A stretch of 64,000 bases of DNA from CAIKZJ01 sp964626015 (GCA_964626015.1 CAZVCC010000007.1:34167-98166), one strand, 5' to 3'. Shown: positions 26,050-35,836, numbered from the stretch's first letter. Numbers and translations are program-made. The notes: generated by a model from the letters alone, not told the origin.

Positions 26050-26337
26050 ATGGAAAATTTAGATAAGGAAAAGCTTGTAACAGTTTTTAAAAGCGGTAAT
26101 GAGGCTCTTATTGCACTCGCAAAGTCAATGCTTGACGAAGCAGAAATAAAATATCTTATTAAGAACGAAGGTGTTCAGGACCTTCTAGGATTGGGGGTGT
26201 TCGGAACGGGGTTTAATCCGCTTACGGGTCCGATACAGATACAGGTTTTACCTGAAGATGAGGTGACAGCAAAGGAAATATTAAAAGATGTTGAAGCAAG
26301 CGAAGAAGCTGACGAAGAGGACGAAGAAAACAATTAA
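26050..26337 (+). CDS. DUF2007-type small protein
   Basis: This 95-residue cytoplasmic protein has a ferredoxin-like DUF2007 fold: LVTVFKSGNEALIALAKSMLDEAEI, then IQIQVLPEDEVTAKEIL, with a short acidic tail (EEADEEDEE). The family is called putative signal-transducing protein, without a proven function. AAGGAAGGAA stands a few bases upstream. The next gene begins 18 bp after it and is probably in the same operon. Confidence 0.85.
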   Translation: MENLDKEKLVTVFKSGNEALIALAKSMLDEAEIKYLIKNEGVQDLLGLGVFGTGFNPLTGPIQIQVLPEDEVTAKEILKDVEASEEADEEDEENN

Positions 26338-26355
26338 GATGCGAGCGACTAAAGG

Positions 26356-27564
26356 ATGAAGATAGGAATAATCGGCGGAGGGGCTGCGGGTTTTTTTGCT
26401 GCTATTACCGCTGCCGAGACGAGTAATACTAACAGTATAACAATACTTGAAAAATCACCTAATGTACTTTCGAAGGTACGAATATCAGGCGGGGGAAGAT
26501 GTAATGTAACTAATGCAGTCTCAGATATAAAAGAGTTTGTTAAATTTTATCCGCGAGGCAGTAAAGAGCTTATATCTGTATTCTCAAAATTTAGCAATAT
26601 TGATACGATTGAATGGTTTATAAAACGAGGGGTTGAACTAAAAACAGAAAATGACGGAAGGGTTTTTCCTGTTTCAAACAATTCTCAGACAATAATAGAT
26701 TTGTTCACAAACCTTGCATCAAAGCACAACATCAAAATAATTACAGGATTTGATGCGTACAGCGTATCGTTTAGCGGTGTTGTTTTTATTGTTAAAGACA
26801 GGAAAGGAAATTCATTGTCGTTTGATAAACTGCTCGTCTCTGTCGGTGGATTCTCCACTTCAGAAAAATACAGATGGGTAAGTGGTTTGGGACATAAAAT
26901 AATTCCGCCTGTTCCATCACTATTTACGTTTAACTGTAAAGACACTATTCTTAAAGGGTTACAGGGGATTAGTGTTGAAAACGTTAGGGTAAAAATACGG
27001 AACACCAAACTTTCTACGGACGGGGATATACTGATAACACACTGGGGATTAAGCGGTCCTGCTGTGTTAAAGTTATCGGCTTTTGGGGCACGGATACTCA
27101 ACGAAAGAAATTACAAGTTTATACTTGAAGTTTGTTGGACTAAGGCAGATATTCACAAAGAATTAAGCAGGACACAAGGGAGCAGTCCGCACAAACAGAT
27201 TATTAAACACCCCTTAGAAAATATACCAATGCGACTATGGGAATCGTTAGTTCTTCATTCAGGAATCAAGCCTGATAAACGGTTTAATGAACTTTCAAAA
27301 AAGGATGCAGAAGCAATTAATAACATACTTACTCGCACGCAGTTTAACATAAACGGCAAGAGCACATTTAAGGAAGAGTTTGTAACAGCGGGGGGGGTAT
27401 GTTTAAGGGAAGTAGATTTCAGGACGATGGAAAGCAAGATAGTGCCGGGTCTTTATTTCGCAGGTGAAATACTCGATATAGACGGCGTGACGGGGGGTTT
27501 TAATTTTCAGTCGGCATGGTCAACCGGGTATTTAACAGGACAGAGTATGGCAAGGCAGGATTAG
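26356..27564 (+). CDS. HI0933-family NAD(P)/FAD-dependent oxidoreductase
   Basis: This 402-residue flavoprotein has FAD-binding GIIGGGAAGFFAAITAAE at 3-20, the family signature KVRISGGGRCNVTN near 46-59, HWGLSGPAVLKLS in the middle and the C-terminal FAD motif GLYFAGEILDIDGVTGGFNFQ. The YhiN/HI0933 group is very widespread but its reaction is not settled. It is cytoplasmic and follows the DUF2007 gene by 18 bp. Confidence 0.93.
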   Translation: MKIGIIGGGAAGFFAAITAAETSNTNSITILEKSPNVLSKVRISGGGRCNVTNAVSDIKEFVKFYPRGSKELISVFSKFSNIDTIEWFIKRGVELKTENDGRVFPVSNNSQTIIDLFTNLASKHNIKIITGFDAYSVSFSGVVFIVKDRKGNSLSFDKLLVSVGGFSTSEKYRWVSGLGHKIIPPVPSLFTFNCKDTILKGLQGISVENVRVKIRNTKLSTDGDILITHWGLSGPAVLKLSAFGARILNERNYKFILEVCWTKADIHKELSRTQGSSPHKQIIKHPLENIPMRLWESLVLHSGIKPDKRFNELSKKDAEAINNILTRTQFNINGKSTFKEEFVTAGGVCLREVDFRTMESKIVPGLYFAGEILDIDGVTGGFNFQSAWSTGYLTGQSMARQD

Positions 27565-27657
27565 TCACGTAGCATTGCCAGGTTTGTTTATCATAGATTT
27601 TACTTTTGTATATAGTTAATTTGTTGCACTTCAAAAATAAATCAAAGCATTTCAGAG

Positions 27658-28200
27658 ATGATAATACTTATAGACATGGACGATGTCATATCGGATTTTG
27701 ACGGGGGGTTTTTGTTAAAGTGGCGAGAGAAATATCCCGATGAATTTTTTATACCGATGAACGAGAGGCAGAAGTTTTACATGCGGGATGAATATCCGCC
27801 GGAGCTGATTGACAGAATGACAGAGCTGTTTACACAAGAGGGATTTGTGGCAAACCTTCCTGAGATAGAGGGCGGTGTTGAAGCAGTGAAAAAGATTAAA
27901 GAAAAGGGGCACGATGTGTTTATCTGTTCGAGTCCGATGAGGCAGTATAAAAACTGTGTTGCGGAAAAATATGAATGGATTGAAAAACATCTTGGGCAAG
28001 AATGGACTATGAAGCTTGTGCTGACGAGGGATAAGACGCTTGTAAGGGGAGACATACTTATTGATGATAAGCCCGAAGTAACCGGAGCAATGCAGCCTGT
28101 ATGGGAACACATTATTTATGACAAGAGTTATAATTCGCACATAAAGAATCAGAGACGGATAAACTGGAGCAACTGGCAAGAAGTATTAAAAGAAATATAA
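27658..28200 (+). CDS. 5'(3')-deoxyribonucleotidase, NT5C family
   Basis: This 180-residue HAD-fold phosphatase removes phosphate from nucleoside monophosphates. Motif I is LIDMDDVISDFD (Asp6 nucleophile, Asp8 acid), motif II is FICSSP, and motif IV is DILIDDKPEV. A small cap (about 20-75) lies between motifs I and II. There is no signal peptide. It stands between the HI0933 oxidoreductase (93 bp before) and tex (93 bp after) on the same strand. Confidence 0.9.
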   Translation: MIILIDMDDVISDFDGGFLLKWREKYPDEFFIPMNERQKFYMRDEYPPELIDRMTELFTQEGFVANLPEIEGGVEAVKKIKEKGHDVFICSSPMRQYKNCVAEKYEWIEKHLGQEWTMKLVLTRDKTLVRGDILIDDKPEVTGAMQPVWEHIIYDKSYNSHIKNQRRINWSNWQEVLKEI

Positions 28201-28203
28201 AAA

Positions 28204-28231
28204 TCGTTGATAGTTAATCGTTGATAGTTGA
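28204..28231. repeat. 14-bp tandem duplication
   Basis: TCGTTGATAGTTAA (28204-28217) is followed directly by TCGTTGATAGTTGA (28218-28231), in the short gap before tex. No role is apparent. Confidence 0.7.
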
Positions 28232-28293
28232 TAGAAAGAACAGAACATTTTTTCAATAAAATTAAAAGAACATAAAGATTACAGGATTTTTAA

Positions 28294-30540
28294 ATGGATT
28301 TAAAATATGCACCAAAGATAGCCCAAGAACTTAATCTAAAACAGCATCAGGTTGAGAACACGGCAAAGCTGCTGATGGAGGACGCAACGGTACCGTTTAT
28401 TTCACGATACAGAAAGGAACTTACGGGAAGCCTTGACGAGGTTGAGATTACAGCTATCAGAGACAGAATGATACAGCTTGAAGAGCTGGATAAAAGACGA
28501 GAGGCAATACTAAAATCACTTGCAGAAAGAGAGCTGCTGACGGAAGAGTTAAAGGAAAAGATTGATGCAGCAGAAACAATGACTGAGCTTGAGGATATTT
28601 ATCTGCCGTACAAACCGAAGAAAAGAACACGCGCAACGGTTGCAAAGGAAAAAGGACTTGAGCCGCTGGCGCTTATGATATTTGAGCAGGGAGATTTTAA
28701 TATATCGGAAGAGGCACAGAAGTTTATTGACACTGAGAAGGGCGTCAACACTGAAGAAGAGGCGCTTGCGGGTGCACGTGATATTATTGCCGAGATGGTT
28801 TCAGAAGACAAGACTTCGAGGGAAAAGATGCGAGAGCTGTTTACGAAGAAGGCAGTTATATATTCGAAGGTTGCAAAAGGAAAGGATGAAGAGGGAATTA
28901 AGTATAAAGATTATTACGACTGGAAAGAGCTTGCTGCCGATTCGCCGTCACACAGAATACTTGCGATGTTGAGGGGAGAGAATGAAGACTTTCTGCGTTT
29001 AGAGGTAATTCCCGAAGAGGCAGAAGCGATTGAGATACTTGAAAGACATTTTTTAAAGGCAGATAACGAGGCGGCTATACAAGTGAGAATAGCCATCACG
29101 GATAGTTATAAAAGACTTTTATCACCTTCAATGGAATCGGAGTTCAGGGCTGCATTAAAGACAAAAGCAGATACAGAGGCGATAAAAGTGTTTGCGGATA
29201 ATCTTTATCAGTTATTGATGGCAGCACCTCTTGGAGAGAAAGCTGTTATGGCTTTAGACCCGGGGTTCAGAACGGGGTGTAAAGTAGTCTGTCTAAACAG
29301 GCAGGGCAAGCTTCTTCATAACGACACAATCTATCCGCATACCGGCGACGCAAAGACGATTGAAGCGGGGAAAAAGATACTTGAATTACTGAAAGCTTTT
29401 GGTTCTGAAGTTATAGCGATAGGGAACGGCACAGCAGGAAGAGAGACGGAAGATTTTATTAAGAGGGTGATTGCAAGTTCGACCGATGAGAAGATTCAGA
29501 ATCTGCAGGTAGTGATGGTGAATGAAAGCGGAGCTTCGGTTTATTCTGCTTCTGAGGTTGCACGAGATGAATTTCCAGATTATGACGTTACGGTGCGAGG
29601 CAGCGTATCGATTGGCAGAAGGCTTGTTGACCCGCTTGCAGAGCTTGTAAAGATAGACCCGAAGGCAATCGGGGTTGGACAGTATCAGCATGACGTAAAC
29701 CAGACCCAGCTAAAGCAGAAGCTTGACGACGTTGTGATAAGCTGTGTCAACAAAGTTGGTGTTGAGGTTAACACTGCGAGCAAGCAGCTGCTTACTTACG
29801 TTTCGGGAGTGGGTCCGAAGATGGCGGCATCGATTGTGGAATACAGGAATAACAACGGACCTTTTTCGTCGAGGGATGAGCTTAAGAACATACCGAGACT
29901 GAAAGGAAAAACGTTTGAACAGGCAGCGGGATTTCTAAGAATAAGAAACGGTGCAAACCCGCTCGATTCAAGCGCAGTGCATCCGGAGAGCTATCACGTA
30001 GTTGAGAAAATGGCAGAGGATATGGGATGCACGATAAAAGATTTAATGATTAACCCCAAGAATCAGGAGAAGTTAGACATCAACAAATACGTTACGGACA
30101 CGATAGGACTTCCGACGCTTGAAGACATAAAAGCAGAGCTAAAGAAACCCGGACGCGACCCGAGAGAAAAATTCGAAGTGTTTGAGTTCATGAAGGGTGT
30201 AAATAAAATAGAAGACCTTGCAATAGGGATGAGGCTGCCGGGGATAGTTACCAACGTTACAAACTTCGGAGCGTTTGTGGATATAGGCGTTCATCAGGAC
30301 GGGCTTGTGCATATAAGCGAGATAACAGACGGGTACATAAAGTCTCCCGCAGACGTTCTGAAAGTTCACCAGAAAGTAACCGTAAAGGTTCTTGAAGTTG
30401 AAGCAGCGCGAAAGAGAATATCGCTTTCGATGAGGCTTGAGGAAGTATCAAAGCCACAACCGAAGAAGCCAAAGAAGGCGAAGAAGGAAGACCTCGACAA
30501 CAAGCTGAAAATGCTGATAGAAAAATTCGGCAGGAAATAA
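28294..30540 (+). CDS. tex: Tex-family S1 RNA-binding protein
   Basis: This 748-residue nucleic-acid-binding protein is linked to transcription. The N-terminal Tex domain includes VPFISRYRKELTG near residue 33. The YqgF-like RNase H-fold domain is at about 325-450 (VMALDPGFRTGCKVV, AIGNGTAGRETE). Helix-hairpin-helix motifs (VSGVGPKMAASIVEYR) follow, and an S1 domain is at about 645-720 (GIVTNVTNFGAFVDIGVHQD). A lysine-rich tail (KPKKPKKAKK) is seen near the end. The gene is followed after 1 bp by the MmcQ/YjbR gene, so both are likely made from one message. Confidence 0.96.
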   Translation: MDLKYAPKIAQELNLKQHQVENTAKLLMEDATVPFISRYRKELTGSLDEVEITAIRDRMIQLEELDKRREAILKSLAERELLTEELKEKIDAAETMTELEDIYLPYKPKKRTRATVAKEKGLEPLALMIFEQGDFNISEEAQKFIDTEKGVNTEEEALAGARDIIAEMVSEDKTSREKMRELFTKKAVIYSKVAKGKDEEGIKYKDYYDWKELAADSPSHRILAMLRGENEDFLRLEVIPEEAEAIEILERHFLKADNEAAIQVRIAITDSYKRLLSPSMESEFRAALKTKADTEAIKVFADNLYQLLMAAPLGEKAVMALDPGFRTGCKVVCLNRQGKLLHNDTIYPHTGDAKTIEAGKKILELLKAFGSEVIAIGNGTAGRETEDFIKRVIASSTDEKIQNLQVVMVNESGASVYSASEVARDEFPDYDVTVRGSVSIGRRLVDPLAELVKIDPKAIGVGQYQHDVNQTQLKQKLDDVVISCVNKVGVEVNTASKQLLTYVSGVGPKMAASIVEYRNNNGPFSSRDELKNIPRLKGKTFEQAAGFLRIRNGANPLDSSAVHPESYHVVEKMAEDMGCTIKDLMINPKNQEKLDINKYVTDTIGLPTLEDIKAELKKPGRDPREKFEVFEFMKGVNKIEDLAIGMRLPGIVTNVTNFGAFVDIGVHQDGLVHISEITDGYIKSPADVLKVHQKVTVKVLEVEAARKRISLSMRLEEVSKPQPKKPKKAKKEDLDNKLKMLIEKFGRK

Positions 30541-30541
30541 A

Positions 30542-30895
30542 ATGAACTTTGATGTATTAAGAGAATACGCTTTAAAGAAAAGCCACGCAACAGAGTCTCA
30601 GCCGTTCGGAGATGATGTTCTTGTTTTTAAGGTGATGAACAAGATATTTATGATGATGGATTTTGAGATCCCAACAAATCTGAACCTTAAATGCGACCCA
30701 GAGATTGCGGTAGAGTTAAGGGAAAGATATAACGCTGTACTTCCCGGGCATCACATGAATAAAAAGCACTGGAACACGATTATTTTGGATAATACAATTC
30801 CGCCGAAAGAGATACTTAAAATGGTTGACAATTCATACAACTTAGTAGTTAAGTCGCTGCCGAAGAGTAAGAGAGAAAAATACTTTGATAAGTAG
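30542..30895 (+). CDS. MmcQ/YjbR-family protein
   Basis: This 117-residue cytoplasmic protein has the CyaY-like fold of this family: TESQPFGDDVLVFKVMNKIF, LNLKCDPEIAVELRERY, and LPGHHMNKKHWNTIILD. Some relatives are thought to bind DNA, but the role is unproven. The start directly follows the tex stop codon. Confidence 0.93.
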   Translation: MNFDVLREYALKKSHATESQPFGDDVLVFKVMNKIFMMMDFEIPTNLNLKCDPEIAVELRERYNAVLPGHHMNKKHWNTIILDNTIPPKEILKMVDNSYNLVVKSLPKSKREKYFDK

Positions 30896-30950
30896 TTTTT
30901 CTACCGAAGCAATAAACAACTAACTGACACTATAGTATTTTATAGTGCGC

Positions 30951-31034
30951 TCCCAAGCAGGAGCTTGGGAACGAGGGCAAAGAAGCAAAAGAGATATTTT
31001 TCTTATGTGAGAGTGACTCGCCGCGGCGAGTCAC
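30951..31034. repeat. Two palindromes in the gap after the MmcQ gene
   Basis: TCCCAAGC-AGGA-GCTTGGGA (30951-30970) is followed at 31013-31034 by a perfect 22-bp GC-rich palindrome, GTGACTCGCCG plus its complement. Neither is followed by a T-run, so they are more like small dispersed palindromic repeats than terminators. The rest of the gap 30896-31239 shows no gene. Confidence 0.7.
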
Positions 31035-31239
31035 AAATAATTTTGACGCTAATTTAAGGCTATTTAGAGGCAAGTTGTAGGCTAATCAGGGATTGTGCAA
31101 AAAGGGCTAAAAACAGCACAAATTTTTTTATTGATGACATTTTTGTCACTACTTCAGATAGGATAAAATTACGAAAAACAAAAGGAAAAGAGGGGTTTTT
31201 TATGAACTTATGCAGGCACTTTTCCGTTTTACCTAATAT

Positions 31240-31839
31240 ATGTTAAAGAAGGCACTATTAATAGCGGCAGCATTTATAGCGATAACGGGTTCCGATTCTA
31301 AATCACAGGAGAAGGAATACGATTTTGCGCTGAGGAAAGGCACAAAGTATTTAAACTGGAGTTTGGTACAGCTGATACCTTCGCCATATTTTGATAATGA
31401 TGCGAATGCAGATAATGCAAGGATACAATTCGGATTCAGATGGCAGTTTATTCCCGTAAACTTTTCATTTCGTGCGAACAGGTTTGTTTCGCCGGTACAG
31501 TTTTTTATGATAAATCCTGTAAGAAGGTTTTCTGGTTCGGTTGAGTTGTTTGTTCAACCCGAGGTTGTAACATCATCTTACAAATATTCGGGGTTCAGCA
31601 GTTTCGGAGTCGGAACGGGCGCAAGAGTTTTACTCCCTGTTCAGGAGATGGGCGAGAACATTGCAGCATCATTAGGCGCGAAGTACACTTTCAGGAACAA
31701 TGACATAACGGGAGAGAGCGGTTACCCCGGAATTGAAGCTGGCGTATATTTTCTCGGAGGGATGGTTGGAGTTCAGTTTGTAAAGAACCTTCACAAGAAC
31801 AACGAATATTCATTCGGGTTATACATAAAATATTTTTAA
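31240..31839 (+). CDS. Hypothetical exported protein, probable outer-membrane beta-barrel
   Basis: This 199-residue protein has a signal peptide (1-22, ending SKSQ) followed by alternating amphipathic strands rich in Phe, Tyr and Gly (IQFGFRWQF, VNFSFRANRF, GSVELFVQP, FSSFGVGTGARV, AGVYFLGGMVGVQFV). It ends in FGLYIKYF, an aromatic C-terminus typical of barrel proteins. No family was recognised. Its stop codon overlaps the start of the MBL lipoprotein gene (TAATG), so the two are translationally coupled and may act together in the envelope. Confidence 0.75.
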   Translation: MLKKALLIAAAFIAITGSDSKSQEKEYDFALRKGTKYLNWSLVQLIPSPYFDNDANADNARIQFGFRWQFIPVNFSFRANRFVSPVQFFMINPVRRFSGSVELFVQPEVVTSSYKYSGFSSFGVGTGARVLLPVQEMGENIAASLGAKYTFRNNDITGESGYPGIEAGVYFLGGMVGVQFVKNLHKNNEYSFGLYIKYF

Positions 31840-32834
31840 TGAAGAAGAGTTTATACATATTAATATTATTTATTTCACTAACCGCTGCAGGCTGCTGGCC
31901 TGCAAGGCTACTGGTACACAACATAGAAGAATCGATTACAGGCGAGCCCGAGAAAGTCAAAACGTTCAGCAATCCTGTTCACGACAGCGTGAAAGTTTCG
32001 GTGCTGATGATAGGGCATTCAGCGACGCTAGTGCAGATTTACGACAAGGTGATAATGTTCGACCCCTTTTTTAATACGCGGTTTGGCGGAGTAATAATGA
32101 GACGAACAGAGCCCGGACTGAGGATAGACAGTCTTAAACAGCTTGATGTGATTTTTGTTTCGCATTCACACATGGACCATCTGAGTTATTCTTCTTTGGA
32201 TATGCTGACGGAAAAATTTCCTAATTCTAAAATTGTTTTTCCTGAAGGAACGGAATACTATCTGCCCGATTACAAAGTAAGCATGATAAGAGTAAACAAG
32301 GCGGATACAAGGTTTAGGAATTTTATAGGCAGGCCTGTTTACGTTTCGGGAATGAAAGTAACACCCGTCTTTGCGTACCATAACGGCGGCAGGTACGGGT
32401 TCGACACATACACCTGGCGAGAGGAGGGGGCAACGGGTTTTATTGTTGAATACAAGGATGTAACTTTTTATTATGCGGGTGATACTGGTTATCACGATAA
32501 GGCATTCAAGCAAATAGGAGAGAAGTTTGACATAGGCGTATCGTTAATACCGATAGGACCCTGCAGAAACTGCGACTCCACGGGGTTCTGGCACCATACA
32601 TCATCAATTGAGGCGCTTGAACTTTTCAAGGATATAAAAGCGGAATACATGATACCCGTTCATTACGGTACGGTAAAATATTTTACGGATGAGAACAAAC
32701 CTTTGTACGTTTTGAACGAACTTGTTGATTCGTTGACCGCATACAAGTCTTTGAAAGACAAGATAATTGCTTTAAAGCCGGGTGAGCAGAAAATATGGAG
32801 ACAAACAGGGGTTACCGTAGAGGAGCCACAATAA
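31839..32834 (+). CDS. MBL-fold metallohydrolase lipoprotein, NAPE-PLD/UlaG-like
   Basis: This 331-residue protein has lipobox LTAAGC (Cys19), so it is membrane-anchored in the envelope. The metal site is HSHMDH at 109-114 and YYAGDTGYH in the second half, with a late HYGT histidine. GHSATLVQI and GFWHHTSSIEAL recall N-acyl-phosphatidylethanolamine phospholipase D and UlaG-type lactonases. An envelope location would suit a phospholipid-derived substrate, but the substrate is not shown. It begins inside the stop codon of the upstream gene. Confidence 0.9.
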   Translation: MKKSLYILILFISLTAAGCWPARLLVHNIEESITGEPEKVKTFSNPVHDSVKVSVLMIGHSATLVQIYDKVIMFDPFFNTRFGGVIMRRTEPGLRIDSLKQLDVIFVSHSHMDHLSYSSLDMLTEKFPNSKIVFPEGTEYYLPDYKVSMIRVNKADTRFRNFIGRPVYVSGMKVTPVFAYHNGGRYGFDTYTWREEGATGFIVEYKDVTFYYAGDTGYHDKAFKQIGEKFDIGVSLIPIGPCRNCDSTGFWHHTSSIEALELFKDIKAEYMIPVHYGTVKYFTDENKPLYVLNELVDSLTAYKSLKDKIIALKPGEQKIWRQTGVTVEEPQ

Positions 32835-32847
32835 CCCCAATAAAATT

Positions 32848-33207
32848 TTAGAACGGCATATCTTCGCTGTCGGCTGCGAACTCATCGGGCGGTTCATTAG
32901 GGCTGCCGGCACTGCGGGCAGAGCCTTCTTCGCCTGCGGGTTCAATCTTCCAAGCAACGAGCGAATTAAAGTAAACCTGTTTACCTTCGGGGTTTGTCCA
33001 CTCTCTGCCGTTTAGATTAAACGCCACTTTTACGATATCACCTTCGCTGAACTTTTCAATCAGCGAGCATCTGTCTTTATGCAGCTGGAACGTGATATAC
33101 TGCGGAAACTGTCCTGATTCATCCGCAAGAACAAACTCTCTTTTTGTAAAGTTATTTTTAAATTCCTGAATAGGAAATATTTTGTGTACTTTTCCTGTAA
33201 AGTCCAT
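32848..33207 (-). CDS. DUF3127 protein with SSB-like C-terminal tip
   Basis: This 119-residue protein has an OB-fold-like N-terminal part (GKVHKIFPIQEFKNNFTKREF, YITFQLHKDRCSLIEKF, VKVAFNLNGREW), a Glu/Gly/Pro-rich linker and the end DSEDMPF. The last residues mimic the acidic DDDIPF tip by which single-strand-binding proteins recruit partners. DUF3127 is common in Bacteroidota. A single-strand nucleic-acid-binding role is likely but unproven. It is 15 bp downstream of tnaA on the same strand. Confidence 0.88.
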   Translation of the reverse strand: MDFTGKVHKIFPIQEFKNNFTKREFVLADESGQFPQYITFQLHKDRCSLIEKFSEGDIVKVAFNLNGREWTNPEGKQVYFNSLVAWKIEPAGEEGSARSAGSPNEPPDEFAADSEDMPF

Positions 33208-33222
33208 TGTTATATTTTAAGT

Positions 33223-34629
33223 TTATACTAAATCAAATTTTGCGGTGAAGTGCCGCAAGAACTTTGGTTCTTCAACAATCTTAACGCCTCTTATCTTATC
33301 TTTATTCTTGCTGATTTCAATCAGAACCTCTGCAACAAAATCAATATGGCTTTGCGTGTAAACCCTTCTCGGGATTGCAAGCCTTACGAGCTCCATGTCC
33401 GCAGGAATCAGTTTTCCTTTGGCGTCATACTTTCCGAACATAACACTCCCGATTTCGACGCCTCTGATACCGCCTCGCTTGTAAAGCTCGACAACTAGTG
33501 CCTGTCCGGGGAATTTGTCGACGGGAATGTTTGGCAGAAATCCTTTTGCGTCAACATACAAAGCGTGACCGCCTACGGGTTTAATGAATGGGATGCCGTT
33601 TGCTTCGAGTTTATCTCCGAGATACTTTGAAGAATGAATTCTGTAATGAAGATAGCTTTCATCGACAATTTCTTCGAGTCCCTGTGCTATGGCTTCAAGG
33701 TCGCGTCCCGCAAGTCCGCCGTAAGTTTCATAGCCTTCTGTAATGATTAAAAGATTTTTGCAGTTCTGGTACCACTCATCGTTATTCATCGAAAGGAAAC
33801 CGCCGATGTTTGCGAATGCGTCTTTCTTTGCAGACATAGTACATCCGTCGGCGTATGAAAACATTTCATTGCAGATTTCCATTATGGATTTATTTTCATA
33901 CCCTTTTTCCCTCATTTTAATGAAATAGGCATTCTCTGCGAACCTGCATGCATCAAGGAAGAACGGGATTTTATATTCTTTACAAATTTTACTGACTTCG
34001 CGTATATTTTCCATTGAAACCGGCTGTCCGCCGCCCGTGTTGTTAGTAATCGTGAGCATACACACGGGGATGTTTTTCACGCCAACGGATTCGATAAATT
34101 CGCGGAGTTTCTTCGTATCCATGTTTCCTTTGAACGGATGAATGACTTCGGGATGCTTGCCTTCTTCAATCACAAAGTCAACAGCTTCAGCGCCGTTGAA
34201 CTCTATGTTAGCGCGCGTTGTGTCAAAATGATTATTACTCGGAATGGATTTTCCTTTTCCGGAATTAACGAAGCGTCCTTCTTTGTCGATATCGCTGAGC
34301 AGGAAAGTAAAAAGGATTCTTTCCGCGGCACGTCCCTGATGAACGGGGATGCAGTGTTTGAAGCCGAAGATTTTTTTCACTGCAGAATCGAACCTGAAGT
34401 ATGATTTAGAGCCTGCGTAAGATTCGTCGCCGTCCATGATAGCCGCCCACTGTTTAGAGCTCATCGCGGAAGTGCCGCTATCGGTCAGAAGGTCTATGAG
34501 TACGTCTTCGGCGTGAATTAAGAAAGGGTTATAGAAAGCATTTTTAATAATTTTTTCTCTTTCTTTAGCCGTTGTTGTTTTAACGTATTCAACAGATTTA
34601 ATACGGAAAGGTTCGATAATAGTTTTCAT
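33223..34629 (-). CDS. tnaA: Tryptophanase
   Basis: This 468-residue PLP enzyme splits tryptophan to indole, pyruvate and ammonia. LIDLLTDSGTSAMS and HQGRAAERI lie early; NNTGGGQPVSMENIREV and LDACRFAENAYFIK lie near the cofactor site; SAKKDAFANIGG carries the PLP lysine (about Lys269). The sister enzyme tyrosine phenol-lyase has MERG with a substrate-binding Arg; here the segment reads VEIGSVMFGK, as in tryptophanase, so tryptophan is the better guess. It would feed pyruvate into metabolism and release indole. No tnaC-like leader or permease was seen. Confidence 0.93.
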   Translation of the reverse strand: MKTIIEPFRIKSVEYVKTTTAKEREKIIKNAFYNPFLIHAEDVLIDLLTDSGTSAMSSKQWAAIMDGDESYAGSKSYFRFDSAVKKIFGFKHCIPVHQGRAAERILFTFLLSDIDKEGRFVNSGKGKSIPSNNHFDTTRANIEFNGAEAVDFVIEEGKHPEVIHPFKGNMDTKKLREFIESVGVKNIPVCMLTITNNTGGGQPVSMENIREVSKICKEYKIPFFLDACRFAENAYFIKMREKGYENKSIMEICNEMFSYADGCTMSAKKDAFANIGGFLSMNNDEWYQNCKNLLIITEGYETYGGLAGRDLEAIAQGLEEIVDESYLHYRIHSSKYLGDKLEANGIPFIKPVGGHALYVDAKGFLPNIPVDKFPGQALVVELYKRGGIRGVEIGSVMFGKYDAKGKLIPADMELVRLAIPRRVYTQSHIDFVAEVLIEISKNKDKIRGVKIVEEPKFLRHFTAKFDLV

Positions 34630-34769
34630 TTATTTTGATGTATTTTCTTGAGTAAACAACAATTTACGAAAAAACCACAAAAGATTTAATTCAGAAAGGG
34701 AGAAAGAGAGATTTTATTGAAGGATGGTTCATGAAGAGCACTACGTAGCTTCAGGCCACAAAAAAAACA

Positions 34770-35690
34770 TGAAAACAGATTTTACCACAGATTTTAACCA
34801 CAGAGCACACAGAGGACACAGAGAAGAACCTTAATTTATTGCAAAGAACGTTTAAGATAGAATTTTTACCGCAGAGTACCCAGAGAGCGCAGAGAAGAAC
34901 TTTAATTTATTGCAAAGATCGTTTAAGTTAGAACTTTTACCACAGAGCACCCAGAGAACGCAGAGAAGAACTTAATTTATTGCAAAGAACGTTTAAGGTA
35001 GAATTTTTACCGCAGAGTACCCAGAGAGCGCAGAGAAGAACTTTAATTTATTGCAAAGATCGTTTAAGTTAGAACTTTTACCACAGAGCACACAGAGGGC
35101 ACAGAGAAAAGACTAATCTAATGTTAAAAGCAAATAAGAAAAGAATGTAATATTTATAAGAGCAAAAGAAGAGATTCTATCACCGAGTACACCGAGAAAA
35201 TCACGAAGGGCACAGAGAAAAGATTAATCTAATGTTAAAAACAAATAAGAAAAGAATGTAATATTTATAAGAGCAAAAGAAGTGATTCTATCACCGAGGA
35301 CACCGAGATAATTACTGATGACACAGAGAAAAAGATTAATCTAATGTTAAAAACAAAAGATTTTAAACGCAAAGAGCGCTAAGGATGCCCCGAGGTCTCG
35401 GGGTAGACGTCGGTCGCAAAGAGAGCAAAAAAGCTACAAATTGATTATTAAATAAATAAAACCACATTGTTTTATTCTATGAAACGCAGGATATATTTCA
35501 AAGAGCTAAAGAAAAGAGATTACCACCGAGTACACAGAGATAATCACTGAGGGCACAGAGTAAAGACAAATAAGAAAAGCAGGGTATATTTTTAAGAACT
35601 AAAGAAAAGAGATTACCACCGAGTACACAGAGATAATCACTGAGAGCACAGAGAAAAGACTAATTTAATGTTAAAAACAAAAGATTATGA
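34770..35690. repeat. Gene-free block of nested CACAGAG-type tandem repeats
   Basis: The 1.2-kb gap 34630-35836 holds three nested repeat types. A unit of about 70-71 bp has TTAATTTATTGCAAAG at 34831, 34902, 34972 and 35043. A unit of about 110 bp begins AGAGAAAAGA-TAATCTAATG near 35102, 35216 and 35325. A unit of about 95 bp has GAGATTACCACCGAGTACAC near 35515 and 35609. All contain CACAGAG/CCGAGTACAC words. An ORF at 35668-35883 begins inside the last unit and is not believed. Related words occur at 18061-18162. Confidence 0.9.
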
Positions 35691-35836
35691 ACGTTCGATG
35701 CGGCGAATGTGCAACAAAAGGGGGGGGATTATTGTAAAGAGCTTCGAGAACAATGCTGAAGCTGCGAAGAAATGCAAAGCGGAAAGACAGAGAAAAACAG
35801 GGTTATTTGCATTGGAGAAAAAGAAGTATGGGTCTG

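Noticed and set aside
34770..35690. CRISPR array in the repeat block
   Set aside because: Repeats are of unequal length, nested and partly degenerate, the intervening parts also repeat, and no cas gene is nearby.
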